Assembly (NCBI GenBank): GCA_905221605.1
Contig: CAJNDS010002013.1
Coordinates: forward strand, 27,501-37,500
Length of the DNA: 10,000 nucleotides
Origin: Symbiodinium natans
Taxonomy: Eukaryota > Sar > Dinophyceae > Suessiales > Symbiodiniaceae
Direction of reading: 5' to 3'
The notes beneath the pieces were generated by a model. It did not search any database. It was not told the origin of the DNA and saw only the letters and a list, made by a program, of their open reading frames with translations. Position numbers and translations under genes: made by a program. Shown in pieces: positions 1 to 5,812 of the stretch (position 1 is the first letter of the stretch; each line of letters starts with the position of its first letter).

Positions 1-235
1 GCCTGGGTGAGAGTGCCTGAAAGACTCTACTCTGTGCTCCAACACTCAAAGCAATCTGCTCGGGTATCGTCATGCAACTCCAACTCCGCCGCATTTGCTT
101 GAGCAAACCGCTTTCGTACTGACCTCTGTCATCTATACTCCCCTTAGAACCTTCACAAAATTATTACTTTTAATATCCTCCTGAGTTTTATATTCATCAA
201 ACACAAAAAATAGTTCCCAGTTCCCAAGAGGGATA

Positions 236-251
236 TAGTCATTGGCTCAAG
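236..251 (+). other. possible degenerate spliced-leader relic
   Basis: The bases TAGTCATTGGCTCAAG resemble the 3' 18 nt of the conserved 22-nt dinoflagellate spliced leader, which ends TAGCCATTTTGGCTCAAG. The differences are one substitution and a 2-base deletion in the T run. In dinoflagellates, spliced-leader relics occur upstream of genes that were reverse-transcribed from mRNA and reinserted. Here it lies about 200 bp upstream of two unrecognised open frames. A match this short and gapped can arise by chance, so it only suggests an affiliation. Confidence 0.15.
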
Positions 252-305
252 CCCGAGTTGAGGTTCCCACAGACACCAGGCCCGGCCAGAAGGTTGCGGG
301 AACTC

Positions 306-319
306 GGGGGGGGGGGGGG
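306..319. repeat. G14 homopolymer
   Basis: A run of 14 G in otherwise mixed sequence. It is the only long G run on the + strand; the other long runs are poly-C. Run length is error-prone in sequencing. Confidence 0.9.
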
Positions 320-603
320 CAGACTCATCAAGAAGCACCTCGCTCTCTGCACAGTCGGCCTTGGCCAGGAGTAGTCCGGCTGGTGGTGGCAGCTAAGTTC
401 GCGCCACCAACATATGCATAAAAAGGTACGAAATGCCCCGAAAAAGGGTGGTCGCCGTCCGTGACCCTGCGCTCCTCACCACATACGCTGTGCCACGGAG
501 TCCTGCCCAATCGGCGCTGGTGCGTCCAACTTGTGCTCATACAACCCACTCTTTGCCTGATGTGGAGCATGAGCTCGTCAGCCTTGTTCCAGCTGAGACT
601 CTT

Positions 604-634
604 CCCAGACAGCTGGGAGGATCAGAAAAGTAGA
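604..634 (+). repeat. dispersed repeat family A, copy 1
   Basis: These 31 bases match 4241-4271 at 27 positions. They share CCCAGAC, then CTGGGAGGATC, then AAAAGTAGA, with two-base differences between the blocks. A third, inverted copy lies at 4327-4360. The blocks share no similarity with the telomere heptamer, so this is a separate small dispersed element or a relic of one. No terminal repeats or coding sequence are visible. Confidence 0.6.
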
Positions 635-810
635 GCCCACAAATTGTACCCTGGAATGCTATTGGGTCATCTTCAGGAACACTTAGGGGAGATACCTTTT
701 GGGTCCTCTCAGGGGTCTGGGTTCTGGCTTCGGCGAGCGCTTGGCGGGCTCCGCAGGGCTAGTTGAAGCTGCGACCGGCCTTCCGTTGAGCGCGTCGCGC
801 GGCTGCTGCT

Positions 811-904
811 AAGCCTAAAACCCTAAACCCTACACCCTAAGCCCTAAAGCACCCTCTTGAACCCGTAACCTCGAACCCCTAACCCCTAAACCTCCCTTAA
901 CCTC
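811..904 (-). repeat. degenerate telomere-like array (CCCTAAA on +)
   Basis: Recurrent CCCTAAA-like units with many substitutions and indels, such as CCCTAAG, CCCTAC and extra C. It is the leftmost array and marks the change from low-copy DNA to the repeat patchwork. Confidence 0.8.
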
Positions 905-1000
905 CGAGAAAGGCCCCATTCAAGCCCCAAGCTCCCTTTAAGGCTCTAAGAATAGAGATAGCACCCTGGAAAACCGAAGCCCTTGAAAATCCCTAAACTT

Positions 1001-1122
1001 TAATTAAACCCCAAACCCTAAACCCTAAACCCTAAACCCTAAACCCTAAACCCTAAACCCTAAACCCTAAACCCTAAACCCTAAACCCTAAACCCTAAAC
1101 CCTAAACCTTAAACCCTCAACC
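1001..1122 (-). repeat. telomere-like array (CCCTAAA on +)
   Basis: A near-perfect core of CCCTAAA units runs from about 1013 to 1108, roughly 13-14 units, with decayed edges that include CCTTAAA and CCCTCAA. Perfect units in the core suggest recent origin or homogenisation. Confidence 0.95.
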
Positions 1123-1229
1123 CAGGCCAAGGCACTCAACTGCTTGGCCACCTGGTAGCCTTGGTAGCTCAGTAACAATATTGTGATAAGGGCACCCTTT
1201 TTTGTAGGGCTGGCTACTTTACAAGGGAA

Positions 1230-1276
1230 CCTTAAACCCTAAACCCTAAACCCTAAACCCTAAACCCTAAACCCCA
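1230..1276 (-). repeat. telomere-like array (CCCTAAA on +)
   Basis: About six perfect CCCTAAA units with a CCTTAAA edge. A 107-bp low-copy spacer separates it from the previous array. Confidence 0.92.
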
Positions 1277-1397
1277 CACCCCAAAAAACGAGAAAAAGGG
1301 CACCACTGGGCTTTCCCAAGTAGCGCAGAGAGTTGGAGACCAGCCACAGGTTGTCTGCCGACTTCGGAAACTTGACGATCCTCAACTGCGCTTGGAG

Positions 1398-1458
1398 AGG
1401 GTTTAGGGTGTAGGGTTTAGGGTTTAAGGTTTGCAGTTGAGGGTTTGGGGTTTTAGGC
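1398..1458 (+). repeat. short degenerate telomere-like array (TTTAGGG on +)
   Basis: First array in the opposite orientation. Its units include TTTAGGG, TGTAGGG, TTTAAGG and TTTGGGG. Confidence 0.85.
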
Positions 1459-1557
1459 TTCTAGGACAGTGCAGCTTCTGGGTCCTCGGTTCACCATGCC
1501 ATGACAGAGTTCGGTCTTGCACGTCTCGATGGTGCTCGGCGGAGCTTCCCGATTCAA

Positions 1558-1811
1558 GCCCTAAACCCTAAGCCTAAACCCTCAACCCTAAACCCTAAAC
1601 CCCCAAACCCCTAAACCCCTAACCCCTAACTGCTAAACCCTAAACCCGAAACCCCTAAACCCCTAAACCCTAAACCCTGAACCCTAAACCCCTACACCCT
1701 AAACCCTAAACCCTAAACCCCTAAACCCTAAACCCTAAACCCTAAACCCTGAACCCTAAACCCTAAACCCTAAACCTGGCACCTGCGAACCCTAGACCCC
1801 TTAGCCCCAGC
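1558..1811 (-). repeat. long telomere-like array (CCCTAAA on +)
   Basis: More than 30 heptamer-like units, many with an extra C (8-base CCCCTAAA), plus CCCTGAA and CCCGAAA variants. It decays into degenerate units after about 1777. The mix of heptamers and octamers suggests an old array with slippage in the C run. Confidence 0.93.
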
Positions 1812-1878
1812 TCCTACAGGCCGCTTTGGTCGCTGCTTTGGTCTAAGGTCGCACGTAAAACCTATGAAACCCACCTGA

Positions 1879-1951
1879 TACCCTAAACCCTAAACCCTAA
1901 ACCCTAAATTACTAAACCCTAAACCCTAGACCCGAAAACCCTAAACCACGA
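1879..1951 (-). repeat. telomere-like array (CCCTAAA on +)
   Basis: Four perfect units, then an ATTACTAAA interruption, then further perfect and degenerate units. Confidence 0.9.
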
Positions 1952-2017
1952 AAAGCCAAGCCTGACCGAACCCCCCCATGCTCACCGCAGTGACGTCTGA
2001 GACTCAAGCTTACACAC

Positions 2018-2116
2018 AGTTTAGGGTTTAGGGCTTAGGGCTTAGGGTTCAGGGTTCAGGGCTTGGGGTTTAGGATTTAGGATTTAGAGCTTCGGGCTTC
2101 GGTCTAGGAGTTCTAG
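2018..2116 (+). repeat. degenerate telomere-like array (TTTAGGG on +)
   Basis: Units include TTTAGGG, CTTAGGG, TTCAGGG, TTTAGGA and CTTCGGG. The variants occur in consecutive blocks, as expected if local slippage spreads each variant. Confidence 0.85.
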
Positions 2117-2121
2117 GATAC

Positions 2122-2157
2122 ATCTGAAACCCCCCCCCCCCCCCCTTCAGATCTGAA
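2122..2157. repeat. C16 tract flanked by 7-bp inverted repeats, with an adjoining palindrome
   Basis: ATCTGAA at 2122-2128 and TTCAGAT at 2146-2152 are perfect reverse complements either side of a run of 16 C (2130-2145). The right arm is also the start of a perfect 12-bp palindrome, TTCAGATCTGAA, at 2146-2157. The structure joins a G-oriented array (ending 2116) to a C-oriented one (from 2155). No function can be assigned. Confidence 0.85.
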
Positions 2158-2193
2158 CCCTGAACCCTGAACCCTAAACCCTAAACCCTAAAC
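2155..2193 (-). repeat. short telomere-like array (CCCTAAA on +)
   Basis: Two CCCTGAA units followed by three perfect CCCTAAA units. It begins inside the palindrome ending at 2157. Confidence 0.9.
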
Positions 2194-2304
2194 CTCAAGA
2201 CAAAATAAATAGAAATTGTATGTGGTATCATTCTGAATTTTCCAAGATATTTGTCTAAACAGCTGACAAACAGAATTTAAGTAAATTGCCTTCCCGGGTC
2301 CCGG

Positions 2305-2388
2305 CAAACCAAAGCCCAAATCGCCTCCCAAAGCCCAACATTGGCTCCCAAAATGGGCCCCCAAAGCCCAAAATTGGTTCCAAAGCCT
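2305..2388. repeat. degenerate tandem repeat, period about 14-19 bp
   Basis: The motif CCCAAAGCCCAAA, in varying states of decay, starts near 2311, 2330, 2349, 2363 and 2381, separated by short TTGGCT- or TCGCCT-like links. It is unrelated to the telomere heptamer except in base composition. Confidence 0.65.
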
Positions 2389-2444
2389 CTCGAGCTGAGA
2401 AGGGGGGGTTGCGAGGAGCCCAAAGCCAGCCAAAAACGCACAAG

Positions 2445-2475
2445 TGAGAGAGAAAGAGAGAGGGAGGGAGGGGAG
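2445..2475 (+). repeat. purine (GA/GGGA) tract
   Basis: An uninterrupted purine run: GAGAGA-type units change to AGGG units. It is a simple-sequence repeat and a potential triplex-forming stretch. Confidence 0.85.
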
Positions 2476-2558
2476 CTCAAAATTCGCCTCGGCTTCCTGC
2501 CGAGAAGCGTCTGGAACAAGCAGACCCGCATAACACCTTGCCAAATTTTCTGACGCCA

Positions 2559-2573
2559 CCCCCCCCCCCCCCC
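2559..2573. repeat. C15 homopolymer
   Basis: Uninterrupted run of 15 C, the first of a series of C-rich tracts that continues to 2992. Confidence 0.9.
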
Positions 2574-2624
2574 AATCCCTTGGAGGAGCTGCAAACCCAT
2601 GCCCTGCAGTCGGTGGCCCACCGT

Positions 2625-2709
2625 CCCCCCCCACCCCCCACCCCCCCCCCCCACCCCCCCCCCCCCCCCCCCCCCCACCCCCCCCCCACCCGCCCCCCCG
2701 CCCCCCCCC
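2625..2709. repeat. C-rich tract with scattered A and G
   Basis: About 85 bases of almost pure C broken by single A or G bases. The polyproline (+) and polyglycine (-) frames across it reflect composition, not a protein. Confidence 0.92.
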
Positions 2710-2792
2710 TCTCCTCCTTTCCTGTCCTGGGGCCGGCCCGGCTGCCGAGGCGGCGCGCGCAAGCGTTTACAATTAATTCCAGAGCCCAATTA

Positions 2793-2992
2793 CCCCCCTC
2801 CCCCCCCCCCTCCCCCCCCTCCCCTCCCCCCCCCCCCTCCCCCCCCCCCCCTCCCCCCCCCCCCCCTCCCCCCCCCCCCCCCCCTCCCCCCCTCCCCCCC
2901 TCCCCCCCTCCCCCCTCCCCCCCCTCCCCCCCCCCCCCCTCCCCCCCTCCCCCCGCTCCCCCCCTCCCCCCTCCCCCCCCCCCCCCTTCCCC
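2793..2992. repeat. 200-bp homopyrimidine (C/T) tract
   Basis: C runs of 4 to about 17 bases separated by single T residues (one TT near the end), with a single purine, G at 2955. The opposite strand is therefore an almost pure G/A strand with many G runs. Such mirror-like polypurine-polypyrimidine DNA is known to form triplex (H-DNA), G-quadruplex and i-motif structures. Long open frames on both strands (polyproline, polyglycine) follow from the lack of stops in this composition. Exact run lengths may be inaccurate. Confidence 0.93.
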
Positions 2993-3023
2993 AAATGAAA
3001 AACATAGTTCCAAAAACAAAAAC

Positions 3024-3107
3024 GGTTCGTTCAAAACGTTTCGTTCAAAACGTTTCGGTCAAAACGTTTCGTTCCACAAGTTTCGTTCAAAACGTTTCGT
3101 TCAAAAC
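3024..3107 (+). repeat. 14-bp tandem repeat, six units
   Basis: Six consecutive 14-bp units with consensus GTTTCGTTCAAAAC start at 3024, 3038, 3052, 3066, 3080 and 3094. Units 2, 5 and 6 match the consensus, units 1 and 3 differ by one base, and unit 4 by three. Every junction with flanking AAAAC creates the 8-bp palindrome AAACGTTT. Because 14 is not a multiple of 3, all three + frames read the same 14-residue cycle, VSFKTFRSKRFVQN, without a stop. It lies between the C/T tract and a large telomere-like array. Confidence 0.95.
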
Positions 3108-3137
3108 GTTATTGGGACCCAATACAATTTCTATAAG

Positions 3138-3360
3138 CCCTAAACCCTAAACCCTAAACCCTAAACCCTAAACCCTAAACCCTAAACCCTAAACCCTAAA
3201 CCCTAAACCCTAAACCTAAACCCTAAACCCTAAACCCTAACCCTCCCAAACCCTAAACCCTAACCCTAACACCCTAAACCCTAAACCTAAACCCTAAACC
3301 CTAAACCCTAAACCCTAAAACCCTAACCCCTAACCCTAAACCCTAAACCCTAAACCCTAA
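3138..3360 (-). repeat. largest continuous telomere-like array (CCCTAAA on +)
   Basis: About 31 units in 223 bp. The left half is essentially perfect. The right half has CCTAAA (6-base), CCCTAA and CCCCTAA variants and a short CCCTCCCAAA interruption near 3241-3250. Perfect units border low-copy sequence on the left, while the right side is mixed, so the two edges may differ in age. Confidence 0.96.
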
Positions 3361-3486
3361 GGTCCCTGGTCCAAAAGCGTTGTAAAGCAACCTCCGGTCG
3401 CCAAGGCTCTGCAAGTTCAAGTCCTCCGCGTTGCCGACGCTTGGGTTGCTGATGGCAAACTGCTTGGCAACCTCACCTCGGCAGTG
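3361..3486. other. low-copy spacer between opposed arrays
   Basis: About 125 bp between the C-oriented array ending 3360 and the G-oriented array from 3487. It contains AACTGCTTGGCAACCT (3458-3473), which matches 1138-1153 in another spacer at 15 of 16 bases, so some spacers may share ancestry. No gene is recognised. Confidence 0.5.
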
Positions 3487-3540
3487 GGGTTTAGGGTTTA
3501 GGGTTTAGGGTTTAGGGTTTAGGAGTTAGGGTTTAGGGTT
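3487..3540 (+). repeat. telomere-like array (TTTAGGG on +)
   Basis: Seven or more units, mostly perfect, with one AGGAGTTAGGG interruption. Confidence 0.93.
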
Positions 3541-3623
3541 ACTAGTAAGGTCGGGTTGGCGAGTGTATTGGGCTTCTCAGGTCTCCTGTTATAGAGCTTC
3601 CAAGGGCCTGGTGCCACAGGTTA

Positions 3624-3957
3624 GCCCAAAACCCTAAACTCTAATCTGTGTTGTTGCAGGAACTAACCCTAAATCCAAAACCCTAAACTCCTAAATCCCT
3701 AAATCCCCAAAACCCTGCAGACCCAAACCCCAAAATCCCTAAACCCCCAACCCGAATCCTTCAACCCTACGCGTTCAACTCCACACCATAATAAACCCCG
3801 AAACCTAACTCCAAACCCCCTAAACCCCAAAACCTCAAACCCTAAACCCCAGACCCTAAAAACCCTAAACTCTAAACCCCAAACCCTAAACTCCAAACCC
3901 CTAGACCCTAAACCTTAAATCCCAAACCCCAAACCCTAAACCCTAAACCCCAAAAAC
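3624..3957 (-). repeat. long, highly degenerate telomere-like array (CCCTAAA on +)
   Basis: More than 330 bp of decayed CCCTAAA-like units: CCCCAAA, CCCTAAAT, CTCTAAA and CTCCAAA. It is broken by short unrelated stretches, including one near 3648-3662 and one near 3764-3790. The minus-strand 65-residue frame across 3699-3896 is a translation of the repeat. Confidence 0.85.
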
Positions 3958-4035
3958 TGAGGCTCCTAGCTGCTGGCCAGGCTGATGTCCGCTTGCGCCG
4001 AGTCGTAGAGGGGAAGCCTTGGGATGCAGAAGCAT

Positions 4036-4146
4036 TGGGTTTAGGTTTTAGAGTTAAGGGTTTAGGGTTTGGGGTTTGGGGTTTGCGGTTTGGGGTTTGG
4101 GGTTTGGGGTTTAGGGTTTAGGGTTTGCGGTTTAGGGTTTAGGGTG
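4036..4146 (+). repeat. telomere-like array with TTTGGGG variant (TTTAGGG on +)
   Basis: Mixed TTTAGGG, TTTGGGG and TTTGCGG units. The TTTGGGG units form consecutive runs, which points to spread of the variant by slippage or unequal exchange. The + strand frame from 4069 starts in this array and is not a credible gene. Confidence 0.9.
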
Positions 4147-4240
4147 TCTATCAGCATACGCGCACGTGGAGTGCGGGAGCAAGCTTTTGGATGCGCACAT
4201 GCTCAGACAGTCGAAGCATTTTCACAAGAAGCCGCCGAGG

Positions 4241-4271
4241 CCCAGACCTCTGGGAGGATCCAAAAAGTAGA
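4241..4271 (+). repeat. dispersed repeat family A, copy 2
   Basis: 27 of 31 bases match the copy at 604-634 (CCCAGAC, CTGGGAGGATC, AAAAGTAGA). It pairs as an imperfect inverted repeat with 4327-4360. Confidence 0.65.
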
Positions 4272-4326
4272 TCCTCCTAAGGGTTCCTAAGAACGGCCCA
4301 ATAGTAGCTTAGAGCAGCATTTGGGG

Positions 4327-4360
4327 GGCTCCACTTCTTGGATCCTCCCGAGTTTCTGGG
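4327..4360 (-). repeat. dispersed repeat family A, copy 3 (inverted)
   Basis: Its reverse complement contains CCCAGA, GGGAGGATCCAA and GAAGTGGAGCC, aligning without gaps to copy 2 apart from scattered mismatches. Copies 2 and 3 thus form an inverted pair with about 55 bp between them. Confidence 0.6.
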
Positions 4361-4440
4361 CGTGGGGGCGCACGTTGCGCTGCAACAGAGCGTCTCCTGT
4401 GACTATAAAAATGCAACCCTAAATCCTAAAGTGGCTTACC

Positions 4441-4470
4441 GTCTAGGGTCTAGGATCTCGGGTTTAGGGC
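4441..4470 (+). repeat. short degenerate telomere-like array (TTTAGGG on +)
   Basis: About four decayed units (TCTAGGG, TCTAGGA, TCTCGGG, TTTAGGG). Confidence 0.65.
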
Positions 4471-4538
4471 CTAAAAAACTGAACCCAAACCCATCCCAAA
4501 ACTTTCACAAGCCTCAACCCATGCAGCTCCACATGGCC

Positions 4539-4575
4539 AAAAGCCTACTTGAGGGTTCATGGGTACGTATAGCTA
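4539..4575 (-). repeat. dispersed repeat family B, copy 1 (truncated)
   Basis: AAAAGCCTACTTGAGGGTTC begins at 4539 and matches the copy at 7857 at 19 of the first 22 bases (through TCAT). The sequence then continues TGGGTAC and TATAGCTA, as in the reverse complement of the copy at 8741-8786 but lacking about 12 bases, and runs directly into AGGGTTTAG telomere-like sequence. Together with the copy at 4653-4680 it forms an imperfect 28-bp inverted repeat. Confidence 0.6.
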
Positions 4576-4598
4576 GGGTTTAGAGTTTAGGGATTCGG
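4574..4598 (+). repeat. short telomere-like array (TTTAGGG on +)
   Basis: About three units (TTTAGGG, TTTAGAG, ATTCGGG) abutting the truncated family B copy. Confidence 0.7.
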
Positions 4599-4630
4599 GG
4601 GTTTCACATGGTTCAACCCTTCATAAGGCT

Positions 4631-4680
4631 ATCAACACAGCTACCCTGCTTATACCTATAGGTAACCATGAACCTCCAAG
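4631..4680 (+). repeat. dispersed repeat family B, copy 2
   Basis: Shares ACCATGAACCTCCAAG (16 of 16) and, 31 bp upstream, AACACAGCTA (10 of 10) with the copy at 8741-8786, where the equivalent spacing is 26 bp. Its last 28 bases pair with 4548-4575 at about 23 positions, so 4548-4680 can be read as a 133-bp fold-back unit. Confidence 0.7.
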
Positions 4681-4736
4681 TATGCAATAACCGTGAGGCG
4701 TGGCGGAAGCAGCTGGGAGCGTTTGACGCCTTAAAA

Positions 4737-4868
4737 CCCGAACACCCTGAACCCTAAACCCTCAACTCTAAAACCCTGAACTAATCGCCGTGCTCCCAAA
4801 TTCCGCAACCCTCAACCCCGAACCCTACGTAACCCCAAAATCCTAAACCCTAAATCCCTAAACCCAGG
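4737..4868 (-). repeat. degenerate telomere-like array in two blocks (CCCTAAA on +)
   Basis: Decayed units at 4737-4782 and 4805-4868 separated by about 22 bp of unrelated sequence. Variants include CCCTGAA, CCCTCAA and CCCCGAA. Confidence 0.75.
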
Positions 4869-4883
4869 CCCTGAAAAAATGAT

Positions 4884-4919
4884 TGAGACCTACTCTGGCT
4901 CCTAGCAGCGGAGGTCTCA
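4884..4919. repeat. 8-bp perfect inverted repeat with 20-base loop
   Basis: TGAGACCT (4884-4891) and AGGTCTCA (4912-4919) are exact reverse complements. It lies between a C-oriented array and a G-oriented array. It could form a hairpin, but no regulatory role is visible. Confidence 0.6.
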
Positions 4920-4945
4920 GGGTTGGGGTTTAGGACTTGGGGTTT
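4918..4945 (+). repeat. short degenerate telomere-like array (TTTAGGG on +)
   Basis: Four decayed units (TTGGGG, TTTAGGA, CTTGGGG) that run, with only about four intervening bases, into the C-oriented array from 4948. Confidence 0.65.
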
Positions 4946-4947
4946 CT

Positions 4948-5008
4948 TTAACCCTAAACACCCTAAACCCTAAACCCTAAACCCTAAACCCTAAACCCTA
5001 AGCCCTGT
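4948..5008 (-). repeat. telomere-like array (CCCTAAA on +)
   Basis: About eight units, mostly perfect, head-to-head with the preceding G-oriented array. Confidence 0.93.
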
Positions 5009-5072
5009 TTCTTTAGGAGCCATGGAGCTGGCTAATGCCTCCACCTTCCACTTCGACCTCCCAAGCTTGTGT

Positions 5073-5214
5073 GTTTAGGGTTTAGGGTTTAGGGTTTAGG
5101 GTTTAGGGTTTAGGGTTTAGGGTTTAGCGTTTCGGGTTTGGGGTTTAGGGTTTGGGATTTAGGGTTGGGGGCTCAGGGTTTAGGGCTCAGGGTTTAGGGT
5201 TTAGGGGGTTCAGG
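5073..5214 (+). repeat. telomere-like array (TTTAGGG on +)
   Basis: The first seven units are perfect. The rest include TTTAGCG, TTCGGG, TTTGGGG and CTCAGGG variants. The decay gradient runs left to right. Confidence 0.94.
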
Positions 5215-5316
5215 CATGGCCAGTCCAATTTCTATGGTTGAGGTCGTTCCGTGGCTCGAGGGTTTATTGGTTGCGAAGTTTTCCGGGCTTCGGCTAGATG
5301 ATGTTCAACCCAAAGT

Positions 5317-5412
5317 GGTTTAGGGTTTAGGGTTTAGGGTTTAGGGTTGAGGGTTGAGGGTTTAGGGTTTGGGGTTAAGGGTTTGGGGTTTAGGGTTCTG
5401 GGGTTTAGGGTT
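5317..5412 (+). repeat. telomere-like array (TTTAGGG on +)
   Basis: Perfect units at the left edge, then TTGAGGG, TTTGGGG and TTCTGGGG variants. It shows the same left-to-right decay as the array at 5073-5214. Confidence 0.92.
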
Positions 5413-5549
5413 CAAATCAAAGGTCCCGCAACTCCTGCATCTTAAGCCCCGAAGCCCTCTCAACTGAAAGCGGCTTCGAGCTTTCCAGCAAAGATCATCA
5501 ATGGCAAAGTGGTACATCAAGGCCGTAAAGAAATCTAGGGTTTAGACAT

Positions 5550-5685
5550 ATGGGCATTTCTCTACATGCGGGTCCCTTTTGAGGGCTATATACATATATA
5601 TATATATATATATGTAGATTTGTCGTAGGGCACCCTTAAAAGAAGGAGCCACCAAAAAGGGAGCCTGATGTAGAGTGCTGCCCCT
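5550..5685. repeat. imperfect fold-back (MITE-like) element with TA palindrome
   Basis: The left arm 5560-5587 and the reverse complement of 5647-5675 match at about 23 of 28 bases (CTCTACAT at the outer end, then CCCTTTT). Weaker pairing (about 14 of 18 over the outer segment) extends the arms to roughly 5550 and 5685. The centre contains a perfect 26-bp palindrome of alternating TA with TACA and TGTA ends (5591-5616). Small non-autonomous DNA transposons have this architecture, but no target-site duplication or known family signature is evident. Confidence 0.55.
5591..5616. repeat. 26-bp perfect AT palindrome
   Basis: Alternating TA sequence starting TACATATA and ending TATATGTA, its own reverse complement. 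Such sequences can extrude as cruciforms and are prone to length change. It sits at the centre of the fold-back at 5550-5685. Confidence 0.9.
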
Positions 5686-5697
5686 GTAGCTTGGGAG

Positions 5698-5794
5698 CTA
5701 GGGTTTAGGGTTTAGGGTTTAGGGTTTAGGGTTTAGGGTTTAGGGTTTAGGGTTTAGGGTTTAGGGTTTAGGGTTTAGGGTTTAGGGTTTAGGG
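5698..5794 (+). repeat. perfect telomere-like array (TTTAGGG on +)
   Basis: About 13.5 units with no substitution from 5699 to 5794. It is the longest perfect G-oriented array and has abrupt edges against low-copy sequence, as expected of a recent insertion or recently homogenised repeat. Confidence 0.96.
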
Positions 5795-5812
5795 CCATCC
5801 GAAAGCCTACGC

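Larger units (their letters stand above)
1..805. other. low-copy segment without a recognised gene
   Basis: Mixed-composition DNA free of telomere-like repeats. On the + strand two overlapping frames are open: one from a TAA at 394-396 through an ATG at 433 to a stop at 633 (66 residues from the ATG), the other from an ATG at 461 to 766 (101 residues). Neither gives a sequence I recognise, neither shows a domain, signal peptide or clear membrane segment, and they compete for the same DNA. Either could be part of an exon in an intron-rich genome, but chance frames are as likely. The segment also carries a G14 run, a partial spliced-leader-like match and one copy of dispersed repeat family A, listed separately. 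Confidence 0.6.
2194..2558. other. low-copy segment without a recognised gene
   Basis: An AT-rich part (about 2194-2285) is followed by a C/A-rich degenerate tandem repeat, a purine tract and a small hairpin (CTCGGC at 2488-2493 with GCCGAG at 2499-2504, 5-base loop). The minus-strand frames here (up to 170 residues) run through G tracts and become polyglycine, so they are not credible genes. No RNA gene is visible. Confidence 0.6.
4147..4440. other. low-copy segment carrying two opposed copies of family A
   Basis: About 295 bp without telomere-like units until a few decayed ones near 4415. No gene is recognised; the 73- and 81-residue + frames look like chance. Two inverted copies of dispersed family A are listed separately. 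Confidence 0.55.

Noticed and set aside
433-766. Two overlapping + strand frames (66 and 101 residues)
   Set aside because: They compete for the same DNA, show no domain, and have lengths compatible with chance in DNA of this composition. They are kept only as a note on the low-copy segment.
2488-2504. CTCGGC/GCCGAG hairpin as a terminator
   Set aside because: No T run follows and the sequence is eukaryotic; a 6-bp stem is common by chance.
2477-3150. Long proline-rich (+) and glycine-rich (-) open frames, up to 201 residues, across the C tracts
   Set aside because: They are open only because C/T and G/A tracts contain no stop codons. Overlapping frames on both strands give the same kind of low-complexity peptide, and none has a non-repetitive domain.
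3138-3360. An actual chromosome end
   Set aside because: Low-copy DNA and other arrays continue on both sides, orientation changes many times, and the longest array is only 223 bp.
5405-5425. TTCAAATC as a tRNA T-loop box
   Set aside because: No acceptor stem, D-arm or anticodon arm can be formed around it, and the sequence before it is telomere-like repeat.
1189-5637. AGGGCACCCTT shared by 1189-1199 and 5627-5637 as another copy of the fold-back element
   Set aside because: The match stops after 11 bases. Weak similarity nearby depends on generous gaps and could be chance in T-rich/A-rich sequence.
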